Under the pieces are notes generated by a model. It was given only the letters and a program-made list of their open reading frames with translations, ran no database searches and was not told the origin of the DNA. From positions 1 to 33,237 of the forward strand of contig JANQLJ010000082.1 in the NCBI GenBank assembly GCA_028280665.1: a stretch of DNA of 33,237 nt. The letters run 5' to 3'. Every line of letters starts with the position of its first letter. Positions within the stretch are counted from its first letter, which is position 1. Below are positions 23,922-31,241 of the stretch, piece after piece. This DNA comes from Alphaproteobacteria bacterium (lineage in GTDB: Bacteria > Pseudomonadota > Alphaproteobacteria > JAJFIK01). Made by a program: the position numbers and the translations under genes.

Positions 23922-25469
23922 ATGGGCTGGGAGAAAGACCTTGAAGAACTGAAGCGCCGCGCCGCGCTTGCCGAACAGATGGGCGGGGCGGAAAAGCTCA
24001 AGCGCCAGGCGGACCGCGGCAAGCTGAATGTGCGCGAACGCCTTGCTCGCCTGGTTGACGAGGGCAGCTTTCGGGAGATCGGCAAGCTCGCGGGCCGTGC
24101 GGAATATGACGAAGACGGCGCGCTCAAAGATTTCATGGCCGCGAACTTTCTTTTCGGGCGCGCCAATGTCGAAGGCCGCCCGGTGGTGGCGACGGGCGAT
24201 GACTTCACCGTGCGGGGCGGCGCGGCGGATGCCGCCATCTGGCAGAAGATGGTGGCCGCCGAGCAGATGGCGAACGAGCTGCGCCTGCCCCTCGTGCGCA
24301 TGATCGACGGCACCGGCGGCGGGGGCTCGGTCAAAACCCTGAACACCGCCGCGCGTACCTACGTGCCCGCCAATCCCGGCTGGGACTGGGTGGTGCGGAA
24401 CCTCGCCACCGTGCCCGTGGTGGCGCTGGCGCTGGGGCCTGTTGCGGGCCTTGGCGCGGCGCGGTTCGTGACCAGTCACTTCGCGGTCATGGTGAAGGAA
24501 CTCGCCCAGGTCTTCGTTGCAGGCCCGCCCGTGGTCAACCGGCTTGGCGAAGACGTGGACAAGGAAGGCCTTGGGGGCGCCCACATCCACGGGCACAACG
24601 GCGTTGCCGACGCGGTTGCCGAAAGCGAAGACGAAGCGATTGCCATGGCGCGGCGGTTTCTTTCCTATCTTCCTTCCTCCGTGGACGGATTGCCGCCGAG
24701 AGCCGAGACCAGCGATGACCCGGCCCGTGCGGACGAAGGCCTGCTAGGCGCGGTGCCCGAAGACCGGCGCAAGGTCTACAAGATGCGCAAGATCATCGAG
24801 AGCGTCTTTGACAAAGACAGCTTCTTTGAAATGGGAGGGCTCTGGGGCCGGTCGGCGATTACAGGGCTCGCCCGGCTTGACGGCTGGCCCGTGGCGGTGC
24901 TGGCGAACGATCCTTATCACTATGGCGGTGGCTGGACGGCGGACGCTTCGCAAAAGATCGTGCGCTTTGTCGATCTGGCCGAGACCTTCCACTTACCTGT
25001 CGTGCATTTGGTCGACAATCCCGGCTTCGTCATCGGCACCCAAGCGGAACGGGCGGGGACCATCCGGCACGGCGCCCGCGCGCTTGCGGCGGTCTATCAA
25101 GCGAGCGTACCGTGGTGTTCGGTCCTGATCCGTAAAGCGTTCGGGGTCGCGGGCGCGGCCAACCTCAACCATTCGCGCTTTCATTACCGCTTTGCCTGGC
25201 CGTCGGGTGATTGGGGCTCGCTGCCGCTGGAAGGCGGGATCGAGGCGGCCTACAGGTCGGAGCTTGAAAAGGCCGACGACCCCGATGTGTTGCGCGCGGA
25301 GATCGAGAGCACCATGAACCAAGTGCGTTCGCCGTTTCGCACGGCGGAGGCCTTCATGGTCGAGGACATTATCGACCCGCGCAAAACACGGCCGCTTTTG
25401 TGTGAGTTTGCGGAGCTGGCGGCACCCTTGCGCCGGACGGGACCCTCGGCCTTTCCTATACGTCCTTAG
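23922..25469 (+). CDS. acyl-CoA carboxylase carboxyltransferase (beta) subunit, copy 2
   Basis: A 515-residue paralogue of the gene at 21791, about half identical over its C-terminal half by eye. Oxyanion loops are MIDGTGGGGSVKTL (126-139) and LIRKAFGVAGAANL (about 402-415). VDNPGFVIG, AGTIRHGAR and IIDPRKTRPLL are in the expected places. The N-terminus WEKDLEELKRRAALAEQMGG parallels copy 1, so both derive from a duplication. Two different carboxyltransferase subunits can combine in heteromeric acyl-CoA carboxylases (as with mycobacterial AccD4-AccD5), so the pair may form one mixed complex or serve two substrates with a shared biotin subunit. It ends 13 bp from the convergent exported-protein gene. 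Confidence 0.85.
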   Translation: MGWEKDLEELKRRAALAEQMGGAEKLKRQADRGKLNVRERLARLVDEGSFREIGKLAGRAEYDEDGALKDFMAANFLFGRANVEGRPVVATGDDFTVRGGAADAAIWQKMVAAEQMANELRLPLVRMIDGTGGGGSVKTLNTAARTYVPANPGWDWVVRNLATVPVVALALGPVAGLGAARFVTSHFAVMVKELAQVFVAGPPVVNRLGEDVDKEGLGGAHIHGHNGVADAVAESEDEAIAMARRFLSYLPSSVDGLPPRAETSDDPARADEGLLGAVPEDRRKVYKMRKIIESVFDKDSFFEMGGLWGRSAITGLARLDGWPVAVLANDPYHYGGGWTADASQKIVRFVDLAETFHLPVVHLVDNPGFVIGTQAERAGTIRHGARALAAVYQASVPWCSVLIRKAFGVAGAANLNHSRFHYRFAWPSGDWGSLPLEGGIEAAYRSELEKADDPDVLRAEIESTMNQVRSPFRTAEAFMVEDIIDPRKTRPLLCEFAELAAPLRRTGPSAFPIRP

Positions 25470-25482
25470 TTTGTGCGCCTGA

Positions 25483-26115
25483 TCAAAGCTCTCCGCCGGA
25501 ATCGCCCACGACTTTGTTGAGCATCCCTTCCGCCCGCGCTGCATCGCGAGAAGCGATAAATTCTTCCGCCTCGTCGGTTCCTTGCACCAGCGCGGGCATC
25601 CCAAAGCCGTCAAGGGGGCGCCCAATGGCGGCAATCCCCTCCTGGTCGAAATGGATCGCATCCGGATCGGTGAACGCCGCTTGATCGCCATTCAGGGCAT
25701 AGCCCGTCACGTCAATCCGGTCGCCTTCTTCCATGAGCGGGCGCACGATTGCGGTGCCGTCCAGCGAGTAAAGCGGCTCGTAAATTGAACGCGTAAGTTC
25801 GAGCGTGGCGGCGAACCGCAGTGACGGATCCGCAGGCTGCGTCATGCCGGGTTTGGGGGCTTCGTCGTCCACGACTTCGGCTTCGTCCTCCGGCGTTTTG
25901 CCAGCGGGCACGGCGGCGGCTGATGGTTCGGTTGGGGGCGCACCGGCGTCTTCCTCCAAAACCTCGAAATGTTCGATGCGCCACCAAGCGGGGATCGCGT
26001 TTGCGACCGCGCCTTGAAGAGACCCTTCTTCTTCAGGGCTTTCTTGCGCGCACGCCACCGGCGCCGTCAGCAAGAGCGCGGCCATCGCCACTGGGGCAAG
26101 ATTGATCTTCGTCAT
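25483..26115 (-). CDS. exported hypothetical protein with acidic Pro-rich linker
   Basis: A 210-residue protein I do not recognise. The ATG at 26115 follows GAGGG with 7-base spacing and starts a signal peptide ending APVACAQE; ACA-QE fits signal peptidase I, whereas the Cys context PVAC is a poor lipobox. A short first module (WWRIEHFEVLEED) is followed by an acidic Pro/Ala/Glu linker (about 55-90). A C-terminal domain of about 115 residues includes IDVTGYALNGDQAAFTDPDA. It faces the carboxylase operon on the opposite strand and diverges from the MaoC gene by 89 bp. No function is proposed. Confidence 0.65.
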   Translation of the reverse strand: MTKINLAPVAMAALLLTAPVACAQESPEEEGSLQGAVANAIPAWWRIEHFEVLEEDAGAPPTEPSAAAVPAGKTPEDEAEVVDDEAPKPGMTQPADPSLRFAATLELTRSIYEPLYSLDGTAIVRPLMEEGDRIDVTGYALNGDQAAFTDPDAIHFDQEGIAAIGRPLDGFGMPALVQGTDEAEEFIASRDAARAEGMLNKVVGDSGGEL

Positions 26116-26204
26116 AGGTGTGCCCTCGCCAAGCCTTGAGCGGAACCGGTTTGCGCGGTCATAGAGGCAATGTAATGTGTCCAAATCATGAGGAGACCCG
26201 GTTA

Positions 26205-26660
26205 ATGCCACGCGCTTACTATGAGGACTTCAAGATCGGGGAACGGCGCACCACGCCCGCCCGAACCATCACCGAAAGCGACATTACCACATTCGCGGGC
26301 CTGACGGGTGATTGGCATCCGCTCCATACGGACTTGACCTACGCCGCCCAATCCCCCTTTGGCGAGCGCATTGCGCACGGTTTGCTGGTTCTTTCCATAG
26401 GCTCGGCGCTGGCATTCCGGCTGGGGCAATACGAGGTCCTGCCCAAATCGTTCATTGCCTTTTACGGCATGGAGGATGTGCGCTTCACGGCGCCGGTTAA
26501 GATCGGCGACACGATCCACCTCGAAATGGAAGTCCAATTGCTGGAGCCCAAAGACAGCGACCGGGGCATCGTTTCGACACGCAACGAGATTATAAATCAG
26601 CACGGCGATGTGGTTTGCGTGTTCACGACTAGAATCCTCTGCGGCCGCGAGCCCGCCTAG
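26205..26660 (+). CDS. MaoC-family acyl-CoA dehydratase/hydratase
   Basis: A 151-residue hot-dog-fold enzyme, probably an (R)-specific enoyl-CoA hydratase. The hydratase-2 motif reads FAGLTGDWHPLHTD (30-43): catalytic Asp36 and His41 are present, with His38 where many members have Asn, a common variant. ERIAHGLLVLSIGSALAF and the central strand DVRFTAPVKIGDTIHLEMEV are typical. The ATG at 26205 has AGGAGA upstream. It lies 18 bp before the TAXI transporter gene and starts a likely three-gene operon, linking a CoA-ester activity to uptake of an organic acid. Confidence 0.85.
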   Translation: MPRAYYEDFKIGERRTTPARTITESDITTFAGLTGDWHPLHTDLTYAAQSPFGERIAHGLLVLSIGSALAFRLGQYEVLPKSFIAFYGMEDVRFTAPVKIGDTIHLEMEVQLLEPKDSDRGIVSTRNEIINQHGDVVCVFTTRILCGREPA

Positions 26661-26678
26661 CAACATGAGAGTGGTAAA

Positions 26679-27695
26679 ATGTTCCGTTACCTGACGATTT
26701 GCCTTGCCGCCGTGCTTACGTTTGCATTTGCGCAAGACGCCCCGGCGCAAGACGGGGACCGGTCCTACATTCTTGCGACGGCCACTACGGGCGGGACGTA
26801 CTACCCGGTGGGCGTGGCCCTTGCGACGCTGACCAAGGTGCGGCTCGAGCCCTCGACCGGCGTTTCGCTTTCCGCCATCAGCTCAGCGGGCTCGGCGGAG
26901 AACGTGCGGCTGTTGCGCGACGGCGAAGCGCAGTTCGCTATTCTGCAAGGCCTTTATGGCGCGTGGGCATGGGTGGGCGATGGCCCACTCCAGAGTGGCG
27001 GCCCGCAAACCCACTTGCGCGCCATCACCATGCTGTGGCCCAATGTGGAGCAATTCGTGGTCCGCACCCAGTTCGCCGGGGGCGGCACAATGGCCGGCAT
27101 GGACGCCATGCGCGGGCGGCGCTTTTCCATCGGCGCGCGTAACTCAGGCACCGAAGGCTCGGGCCGTCATATACTGGAAGCGCTGGGATACGCGCCGGAC
27201 GATGATTTCGAGCTGGTCTATCAAGGCTACGGGCCCAGCGCCGATTCCCTCCAGAACGGCGTCATCGACGGCATGAATGCGCCCGCTGGCATTCCCGTGG
27301 CCGCCCTTACCCGGGCCTTCGCCGCGGATGGGGAAGGCCTCACCATTCTTGCCTTTACCGATGACGAGATCGCCGCGGTAAACGCGCAATACCCGCTCTG
27401 GACACGCTTTGACATTCCCGCAGGCACCTATCCCGGCCAGATCGGGCTTGTGCGCACGGTGGCCCAGCCCAACTTCCTCGCCGCGCGCGCCGACATCGAC
27501 GAGGAGGCGGTCTACCTGATCACCAAAACAATCTATGAGAACCTACCGTTCCTTGCGGGCATTCATGCGGCCACGTCCTTCATGGCGCTTGACCGCGCCA
27601 TTGCCGGGCTGCCCATGCCGCTTCACCCGGGCGCGTTGCGCTATTACGAGGAAGCGGGGCTTGAGATACCGGACCGCCTGCGGCCGCCAGAATAG
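26679..27695 (+). CDS. TAXI-type TRAP transporter substrate-binding protein
   Basis: A 338-residue periplasmic binding protein with a signal peptide (LAAVLTFAFAQDAPAQ). TAXI hallmarks are YILATATTGGTYYPVGVALA (28-47), a segment ending SAGSAENVRLLRDGEAQFAI, RFSIGARNSGTEGSGRHIL and VIDGMNAPAGIPVAA. It should deliver a small anionic substrate, such as a carboxylate or glutamate-like acid, to the fused permease nine bases downstream. The substrate is unknown. The ribosome site (GAGAG) is weak, which may reflect coupling to the MaoC gene just upstream. Confidence 0.92.
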   Translation: MFRYLTICLAAVLTFAFAQDAPAQDGDRSYILATATTGGTYYPVGVALATLTKVRLEPSTGVSLSAISSAGSAENVRLLRDGEAQFAILQGLYGAWAWVGDGPLQSGGPQTHLRAITMLWPNVEQFVVRTQFAGGGTMAGMDAMRGRRFSIGARNSGTEGSGRHILEALGYAPDDDFELVYQGYGPSADSLQNGVIDGMNAPAGIPVAALTRAFAADGEGLTILAFTDDEIAAVNAQYPLWTRFDIPAGTYPGQIGLVRTVAQPNFLAARADIDEEAVYLITKTIYENLPFLAGIHAATSFMALDRAIAGLPMPLHPGALRYYEEAGLEIPDRLRPPE

Positions 27696-27704
27696 CGTAT
27701 CATC

Positions 27705-29810
27705 ATGACCGCCGACCCTCTTACGGACCTGCAAAGCGAACGGGAACGCCCGCTCCGTGGGCGGCTGGGTTTCGTCTTCGCCGCGCTGGCCGTGGTGATC
27801 GCCGCCGCGCATATCTATTTCAACACCATAGCGACACTTTCGGACCTATGGCGATCCGCGCTCCATTTTGCCATGTTCGGGTTTGCCGCAGCGCTTATCT
27901 ACCCCCTCGCGCACCCCAAGGCGCGGGCACTTCGCGCCCTGACCTTGTGGGTGGACATGGGCCTGGGCGCTATGGCCGCGGGGTGCGGGCTTTATCTCGT
28001 TTTTGCCGAGACAGGCTTTTACGCGCGCGGCGCAACCTTCAATACTGCGGACTGGGCGGTATCCGCCGCTGCCATCTTGCTGGTGCTTGAATTCGCACGC
28101 CGCACGGCGGGGCTTTTCATTCCGGTACTGATCATTTTATCGCTTTCCTATGTCGTCATATGGGGAAGCTGGCTCGACGGCGTCTTTCATTTTCCCGGCT
28201 TGAGCTGGGAAACCCTGCTGCGCCGCAGCTTTTATGGCGAGGAAGGCATGTTCGGCCCCATCGCGCGCATCAGTTGGTCCTACGTTTTCATGTTCATCCT
28301 GTTCGGCGCGTTCCTCACCCAATCGGGCGCAAGCGACTTCATCGTGCGGCTCGCCAAGGCGGCGGCGCGGCGCCTTACGGGCGGGCCGGGGCTGATCGCG
28401 GTTTTCGCATCCGGGCTGATGGGATCGGTTACGGGCTCGGCGGTCGCAAACACGGTCGCCACCGGATCGGTGACCATCCCCCTTATGAAGCGGTCTGGGT
28501 TTCCGCCCCGCTTTGCCGCGGGCGTCGAGGCCGCCGCCTCCACCGGCGGCCAGCTCATGCCGCCAATCATGGGCGCGGGCGCGTTCGTGATGGCGACGTT
28601 CACCCAGATCTCCTACCTCCACATCGTCGCCGTCTCGGTAGTGCCGGCGGCGCTCTATTTCTTCACCGTCGGTCTTTTCGTGCGCATCGAAGCGCAAAAG
28701 GCGGGCCTCACACCGCGCGAGGATGAAGGCGAACGGGTCTTCCAAGTCCTTGGCGAAGGCTGGACATACCTGGTGCCGCTCCTGGTGCTGGTCGGCGTTC
28801 TGGTTGCCGGTTTCACGCCAACTTATGCGGCGGGGATTGCAACGCTTTCCATCATCGCCCTTTCGTGGATCGCCGGGCCGCGCATGGGCCCAAAAAAGAT
28901 ATTGAGCGCCGCCGCGCTCGCCGTTAAGTCCATGACGCAAACCGCGATCCTGCTGATCGCCGTGGGGCTGATCATCAACGTGATCGGCATGACCGGCGTC
29001 GGCAACACGTTTTCCCTGATGATCACAAGCTGGGCCGGCGGCAGCCTTTTGATCACGTTGATCCTGATCGCGCTTGCCTCGCTGGTTTTGGGGATGGGAT
29101 TGCCCGTGACCGCCGCTTACATCGTGCTCGCGACACTCGCCGCGCCCGCGCTCACCACTCTCATTCAGAATGCGGAACTGGTCCGGTTACTCATGGAAGG
29201 GGCGGTCAGCCAGGAAGCGCAAGCGGTACTCATGCTCATCGATCCGGCCTACGCCGCCGGGGCGCCGCTTACCGCCGAAGCCGCGCGGGCACTTCTTACG
29301 CAAGTGCCGCCGGAAATGATGCCCATGCTCACTCAAACATCACTGGCGCCCGCAGCAGTGGTCTCCGCACTGCTCTCGGCGCATCTGATCATCTTTTGGC
29401 TAAGCCAGGATTCGAACGTCACCCCGCCCGTGGCACTTGCCGCTTTTGCCGCGGCCACCATCGCCGGGACCCGGCCCATGCGCACGGGGCTCACGGCGTG
29501 GAAGCTCGCCAAGGGTCTTTATCTCGTGCCGCTTCTTTTCGCTTACACCGCCCTTGTCGGCGGAAGCGCATTGGAGATCGTGTGGATCGTGGTTACCGGT
29601 GGCGCGGCGTTCCTTGCCTTTGCCGCTGCGCTCGAGGGTTGGCTCGAAGGCCCATTGAGCCTGCCCGCAAGGGGCCTTGCTCTGCTTACCGGTCTTGCGG
29701 CTCTGCCGGTCTGGGGACTTTGGCCCCTTTCGGCGGTAGGTACCGCACTTGCCGCCCTTTTGCTCACGCGCGGGTATCTCTTGAAAATTCTGCCCCGCAG
29801 AAGGTCTTGA
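27705..29810 (+). CDS. fused TRAP transporter permease (4TM-12TM)
   Basis: A 701-residue inner-membrane protein combining the small (DctQ-like) and large (DctM-like) TRAP subunits, the form that partners TAXI proteins. About 16 or more hydrophobic segments are visible. The DctM core starts near residue 170 with FMFILFGAFLTQSG, followed by the motifs GSVTGSAVANTVATGSVTIP and STGGQLMPPIMGAGAFVMA. It should drive sodium- or proton-coupled uptake of the substrate bound by the upstream TAXI protein. The last codons and the TGA stop (29808-29810) overlap a CTTGAA element that looks like the -35 of the hsp20 promoter. Confidence 0.92.
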   Translation: MTADPLTDLQSERERPLRGRLGFVFAALAVVIAAAHIYFNTIATLSDLWRSALHFAMFGFAAALIYPLAHPKARALRALTLWVDMGLGAMAAGCGLYLVFAETGFYARGATFNTADWAVSAAAILLVLEFARRTAGLFIPVLIILSLSYVVIWGSWLDGVFHFPGLSWETLLRRSFYGEEGMFGPIARISWSYVFMFILFGAFLTQSGASDFIVRLAKAAARRLTGGPGLIAVFASGLMGSVTGSAVANTVATGSVTIPLMKRSGFPPRFAAGVEAAASTGGQLMPPIMGAGAFVMATFTQISYLHIVAVSVVPAALYFFTVGLFVRIEAQKAGLTPREDEGERVFQVLGEGWTYLVPLLVLVGVLVAGFTPTYAAGIATLSIIALSWIAGPRMGPKKILSAAALAVKSMTQTAILLIAVGLIINVIGMTGVGNTFSLMITSWAGGSLLITLILIALASLVLGMGLPVTAAYIVLATLAAPALTTLIQNAELVRLLMEGAVSQEAQAVLMLIDPAYAAGAPLTAEAARALLTQVPPEMMPMLTQTSLAPAAVVSALLSAHLIIFWLSQDSNVTPPVALAAFAAATIAGTRPMRTGLTAWKLAKGLYLVPLLFAYTALVGGSALEIVWIVVTGGAAFLAFAAALEGWLEGPLSLPARGLALLTGLAALPVWGLWPLSAVGTALAALLLTRGYLLKILPRRRS

Positions 29811-29833
29811 ACGCGGCGAAATCCTTCCCACTT
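29806..29833 (+). promoter_or_regulatory. RpoH-like heat-shock promoter of hsp20
   Basis: CTTGAA (29806-29811), a 14-bp gap and TCCCACTT (29826-29833) fit the RpoH consensus (CTTGAA, then CCCCATNT) with one or two mismatches. Transcription would start near 29841, exactly where the hairpin-rich hsp20 leader begins. The -35 overlaps the stop codon of the TRAP permease gene. Confidence 0.55.
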
Positions 29834-29840
29834 ATGAAAG

Positions 29841-29940
29841 GCGCCGGGATGCTCAAGCGAGGTCCTGAAAGCGCAAAAACGCAACAACGGGCGTGGCCAG
29901 ATGGCGTGCCCAAAGACATCGCTCAAAGGAGGATGATCCC
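29841..29940 (+). ncRNA. ROSE-like RNA thermometer in the hsp20 leader
   Basis: Three consecutive hairpins fill this leader. The first spans 29841-29874 (GCGC/GCGC, GGA/TCC and CTC/GAG pairs). The second spans 29889-29911 (GGGC/GCCC and GCC/GGC around AGAT). The third (29917-29935) pairs CATC with GATG and CTC with GAG around AAAG, leaving G29921 bulged and burying the AAAGGAGG ribosome site (29925-29932). The bulged G lies within TCGCT, matching the conserved U(U/C)GCU anti-ribosome-site motif of ROSE elements. Known ROSE elements control small heat-shock genes in alphaproteobacteria, which fits the gene directly downstream. Folding was judged by eye only. Confidence 0.65.
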
Positions 29941-30396
29941 ATGCGGACGTTTGACCTATCCCCTCTTTATCGCTCGACCGTAGGCTTTGACCGGCTGTTC
30001 AATTTGATTGACGGTGGCGGCGCCTTCGATGCGGGCTCCAGCTATCCGCCCTACAACATCGAACGGCTGGATGAAAACACCTACGAAATCAGTATGGCCG
30101 TGGCCGGGTTCGGTGAGGACGACCTTGAAATTGAGATCAAGGAAAACGCGCTCACCATCAGCGGCGGGCGCGGCGAAGAAACCCGCGACCGGACATTCCT
30201 GCATCAAGGCATTGCGACGCGCGCCTTTGAACGCCGCTTCCAGCTTGCCGATCATGTGGAAGTGAAAGGTGCCAAACTTGAGAACGGCCTTTTGACCGTC
30301 GCGCTTGAAAGGGTGATCCCCGAAGCCTTGAAACCACGCCGGATCGAGATTTCCGGCGGCGGCGGCACCAAGACCATCGAAAACAAAGCCGCGTAA
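29941..30396 (+). CDS. Hsp20 small heat-shock protein
   Basis: A 151-residue ATP-independent holdase of the alpha-crystallin family (IbpA/HspA type) that keeps unfolding proteins soluble. The N-terminal RSTVGFDRLFNLID is the class A rhizobial/IbpA signature. The alpha-crystallin domain runs from about 36 (YPPYNIERLDENTYEISMAV) to 127, with the conserved A-x3-ENGLLTV motif at 111-120. The C-terminal tail RRIEI (133-137) is the I-x-I/V anchor used for oligomer assembly. The ATG at 29941 sits eight bases after AAAGGAGG. Transcription probably uses an RpoH-type promoter, and translation is probably gated by the ROSE-like hairpin. Confidence 0.95.
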   Translation: MRTFDLSPLYRSTVGFDRLFNLIDGGGAFDAGSSYPPYNIERLDENTYEISMAVAGFGEDDLEIEIKENALTISGGRGEETRDRTFLHQGIATRAFERRFQLADHVEVKGAKLENGLLTVALERVIPEALKPRRIEISGGGGTKTIENKAA

Positions 30397-30445
30397 CCTC
30401 CCTCCGTGCCCCTTGGAAGGAAGGCAGCCCCCTATCACACGCGGC

Positions 30446-30964
30446 CTAGCGGAGCGCGCCTGGAACTTTGTTTCCGGGCGCGCTTTCGCGTGCGGCGATC
30501 AGTGGACCCACCTGTGCCCGGACCCGGCGCAGCTTTTGATCCGCAACCGCATAGCCTTGTGCGAGAAAACAATCGACCAGAAGCCGCTGTTGCTTCTTGC
30601 CGGTGAACACGCTGGGAAGCGAGACCTGCATCGCGCCGCAGCCCAGGCGCTGGGCCTGGCGGTCCATCTCCTCGATCATCTTCTCAAAGAGCGGTTCGGG
30701 ATCAAGCGCCCCCGCCGCAATGAAGTTGTCGACGCTGAACACGTTCTCATGATCGAGGCTCGGTTGCGTGGCCCAAGTGTAAAGGGCGACAAGGCAGTCC
30801 TTGCCGAGGGAGGCAACGGTGGTGCCCCGTCCTCTGCCGTAACGATCAATGCTTGCCAGATAGGCGCGCCACCGGGCGAGATCCACCTCCGGCTTCATCA
30901 AATGCACCAGAATGTAGGCCCGCTCATGTTCGCACGGGCGCAGCGGATGAATATCGATGATCAC
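30446..30964 (-). CDS. GNAT-like hypothetical protein
   Basis: A 172-residue cytoplasmic protein I cannot assign to a named family. The second half (LFEKMIEEMDRQAQRLGCGA, then VDCFLAQGYAVADQKLRR) has the helix, strand and 'F..GY' pattern of GNAT acetyltransferase folds. The canonical acetyl-CoA P-loop (R/Q-x-x-G-x-G/A) is not evident, so catalysis is doubtful. The start is GTG at 30964, supported by AGGAGGT with 8-base spacing. It is convergent with hsp20. Two FNR/FixK-type boxes lie 51-89 bp upstream, suggesting induction at low oxygen. Confidence 0.65.
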   Translation of the reverse strand: MIIDIHPLRPCEHERAYILVHLMKPEVDLARWRAYLASIDRYGRGRGTTVASLGKDCLVALYTWATQPSLDHENVFSVDNFIAAGALDPEPLFEKMIEEMDRQAQRLGCGAMQVSLPSVFTGKKQQRLLVDCFLAQGYAVADQKLRRVRAQVGPLIAARESAPGNKVPGALR

Positions 30965-31014
30965 ACGCGCGTACCTCCTGCCGCTCTTTTTATTGGCCGT
31001 GCGCCGGTTTTGCC

Positions 31015-31028
31015 TTGATCTAGGTCAC
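31015..31028 (-). promoter_or_regulatory. weak second FNR/FixK-type box
   Basis: TTGAT, CTAG, GTCAC: the left half is perfect and the right half matches ATCAA at three positions. Its centre (31021.5) lies about 41.5 bp upstream of a plausible start near 30980 for the GNAT-like gene. An AATAAA stretch sits at the matching -10 position, the classic activator arrangement. Confidence 0.4.
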
Positions 31029-31039
31029 CCGCGGATTTC

Positions 31040-31053
31040 TTGATCGACATCAA
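31040..31053 (-). promoter_or_regulatory. perfect FNR/FixK-type box
   Basis: TTGATCGACATCAA is an exact match to TTGAT-N4-ATCAA, the binding site of FNR, FixK and Anr regulators. It lies 76 bp upstream of the GNAT-like gene (minus strand) and 188 bp upstream of the esterase gene (plus strand), in the divergent region between them. It could serve either, but the distance favours the minus-strand gene. Confidence 0.65.
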
Positions 31054-31205
31054 GGCCTTGCTTGTACAGGCGTGAGAGATTGATTGCGGTTGCCCGGCGC
31101 CCAAGCATCGCCGGGACAAAAGGCCGTTCACGGAAAATTCCGGGTCCGGTCCAAGCCTTATAGATTCGCGCCCGGCATTTGCATCGGAGCCCTTGAGCGG
31201 TCTAG

Positions 31206-31219
31206 ATTTGCGCGCAAAT
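31206..31219 (+). repeat. perfect 14-bp palindrome before the esterase gene
   Basis: ATTTGCGCGCAAAT is fully self-complementary and ends 22 bp before the ATG at 31242. It could be an operator for a dimeric regulator, or form a short hairpin in the leader. Confidence 0.45.
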
Positions 31220-31241
31220 TCAGACCGCACGAGGGCTTTTT

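Noticed and set aside
21791-25469. Assigning the two carboxyltransferases as methylcrotonyl-CoA carboxylase because of the nearby HMG-CoA lyase
   Set aside because: They are 7 kb from the lyase on the other strand, lack the alpha subunit and hydratase of leucine operons, and have different motif variants.
26040-26115. Lipoprotein signal for the exported hypothetical protein
   Set aside because: The residue at -3 of the cysteine is Pro and the site fits signal peptidase I (ACA-QE) better.
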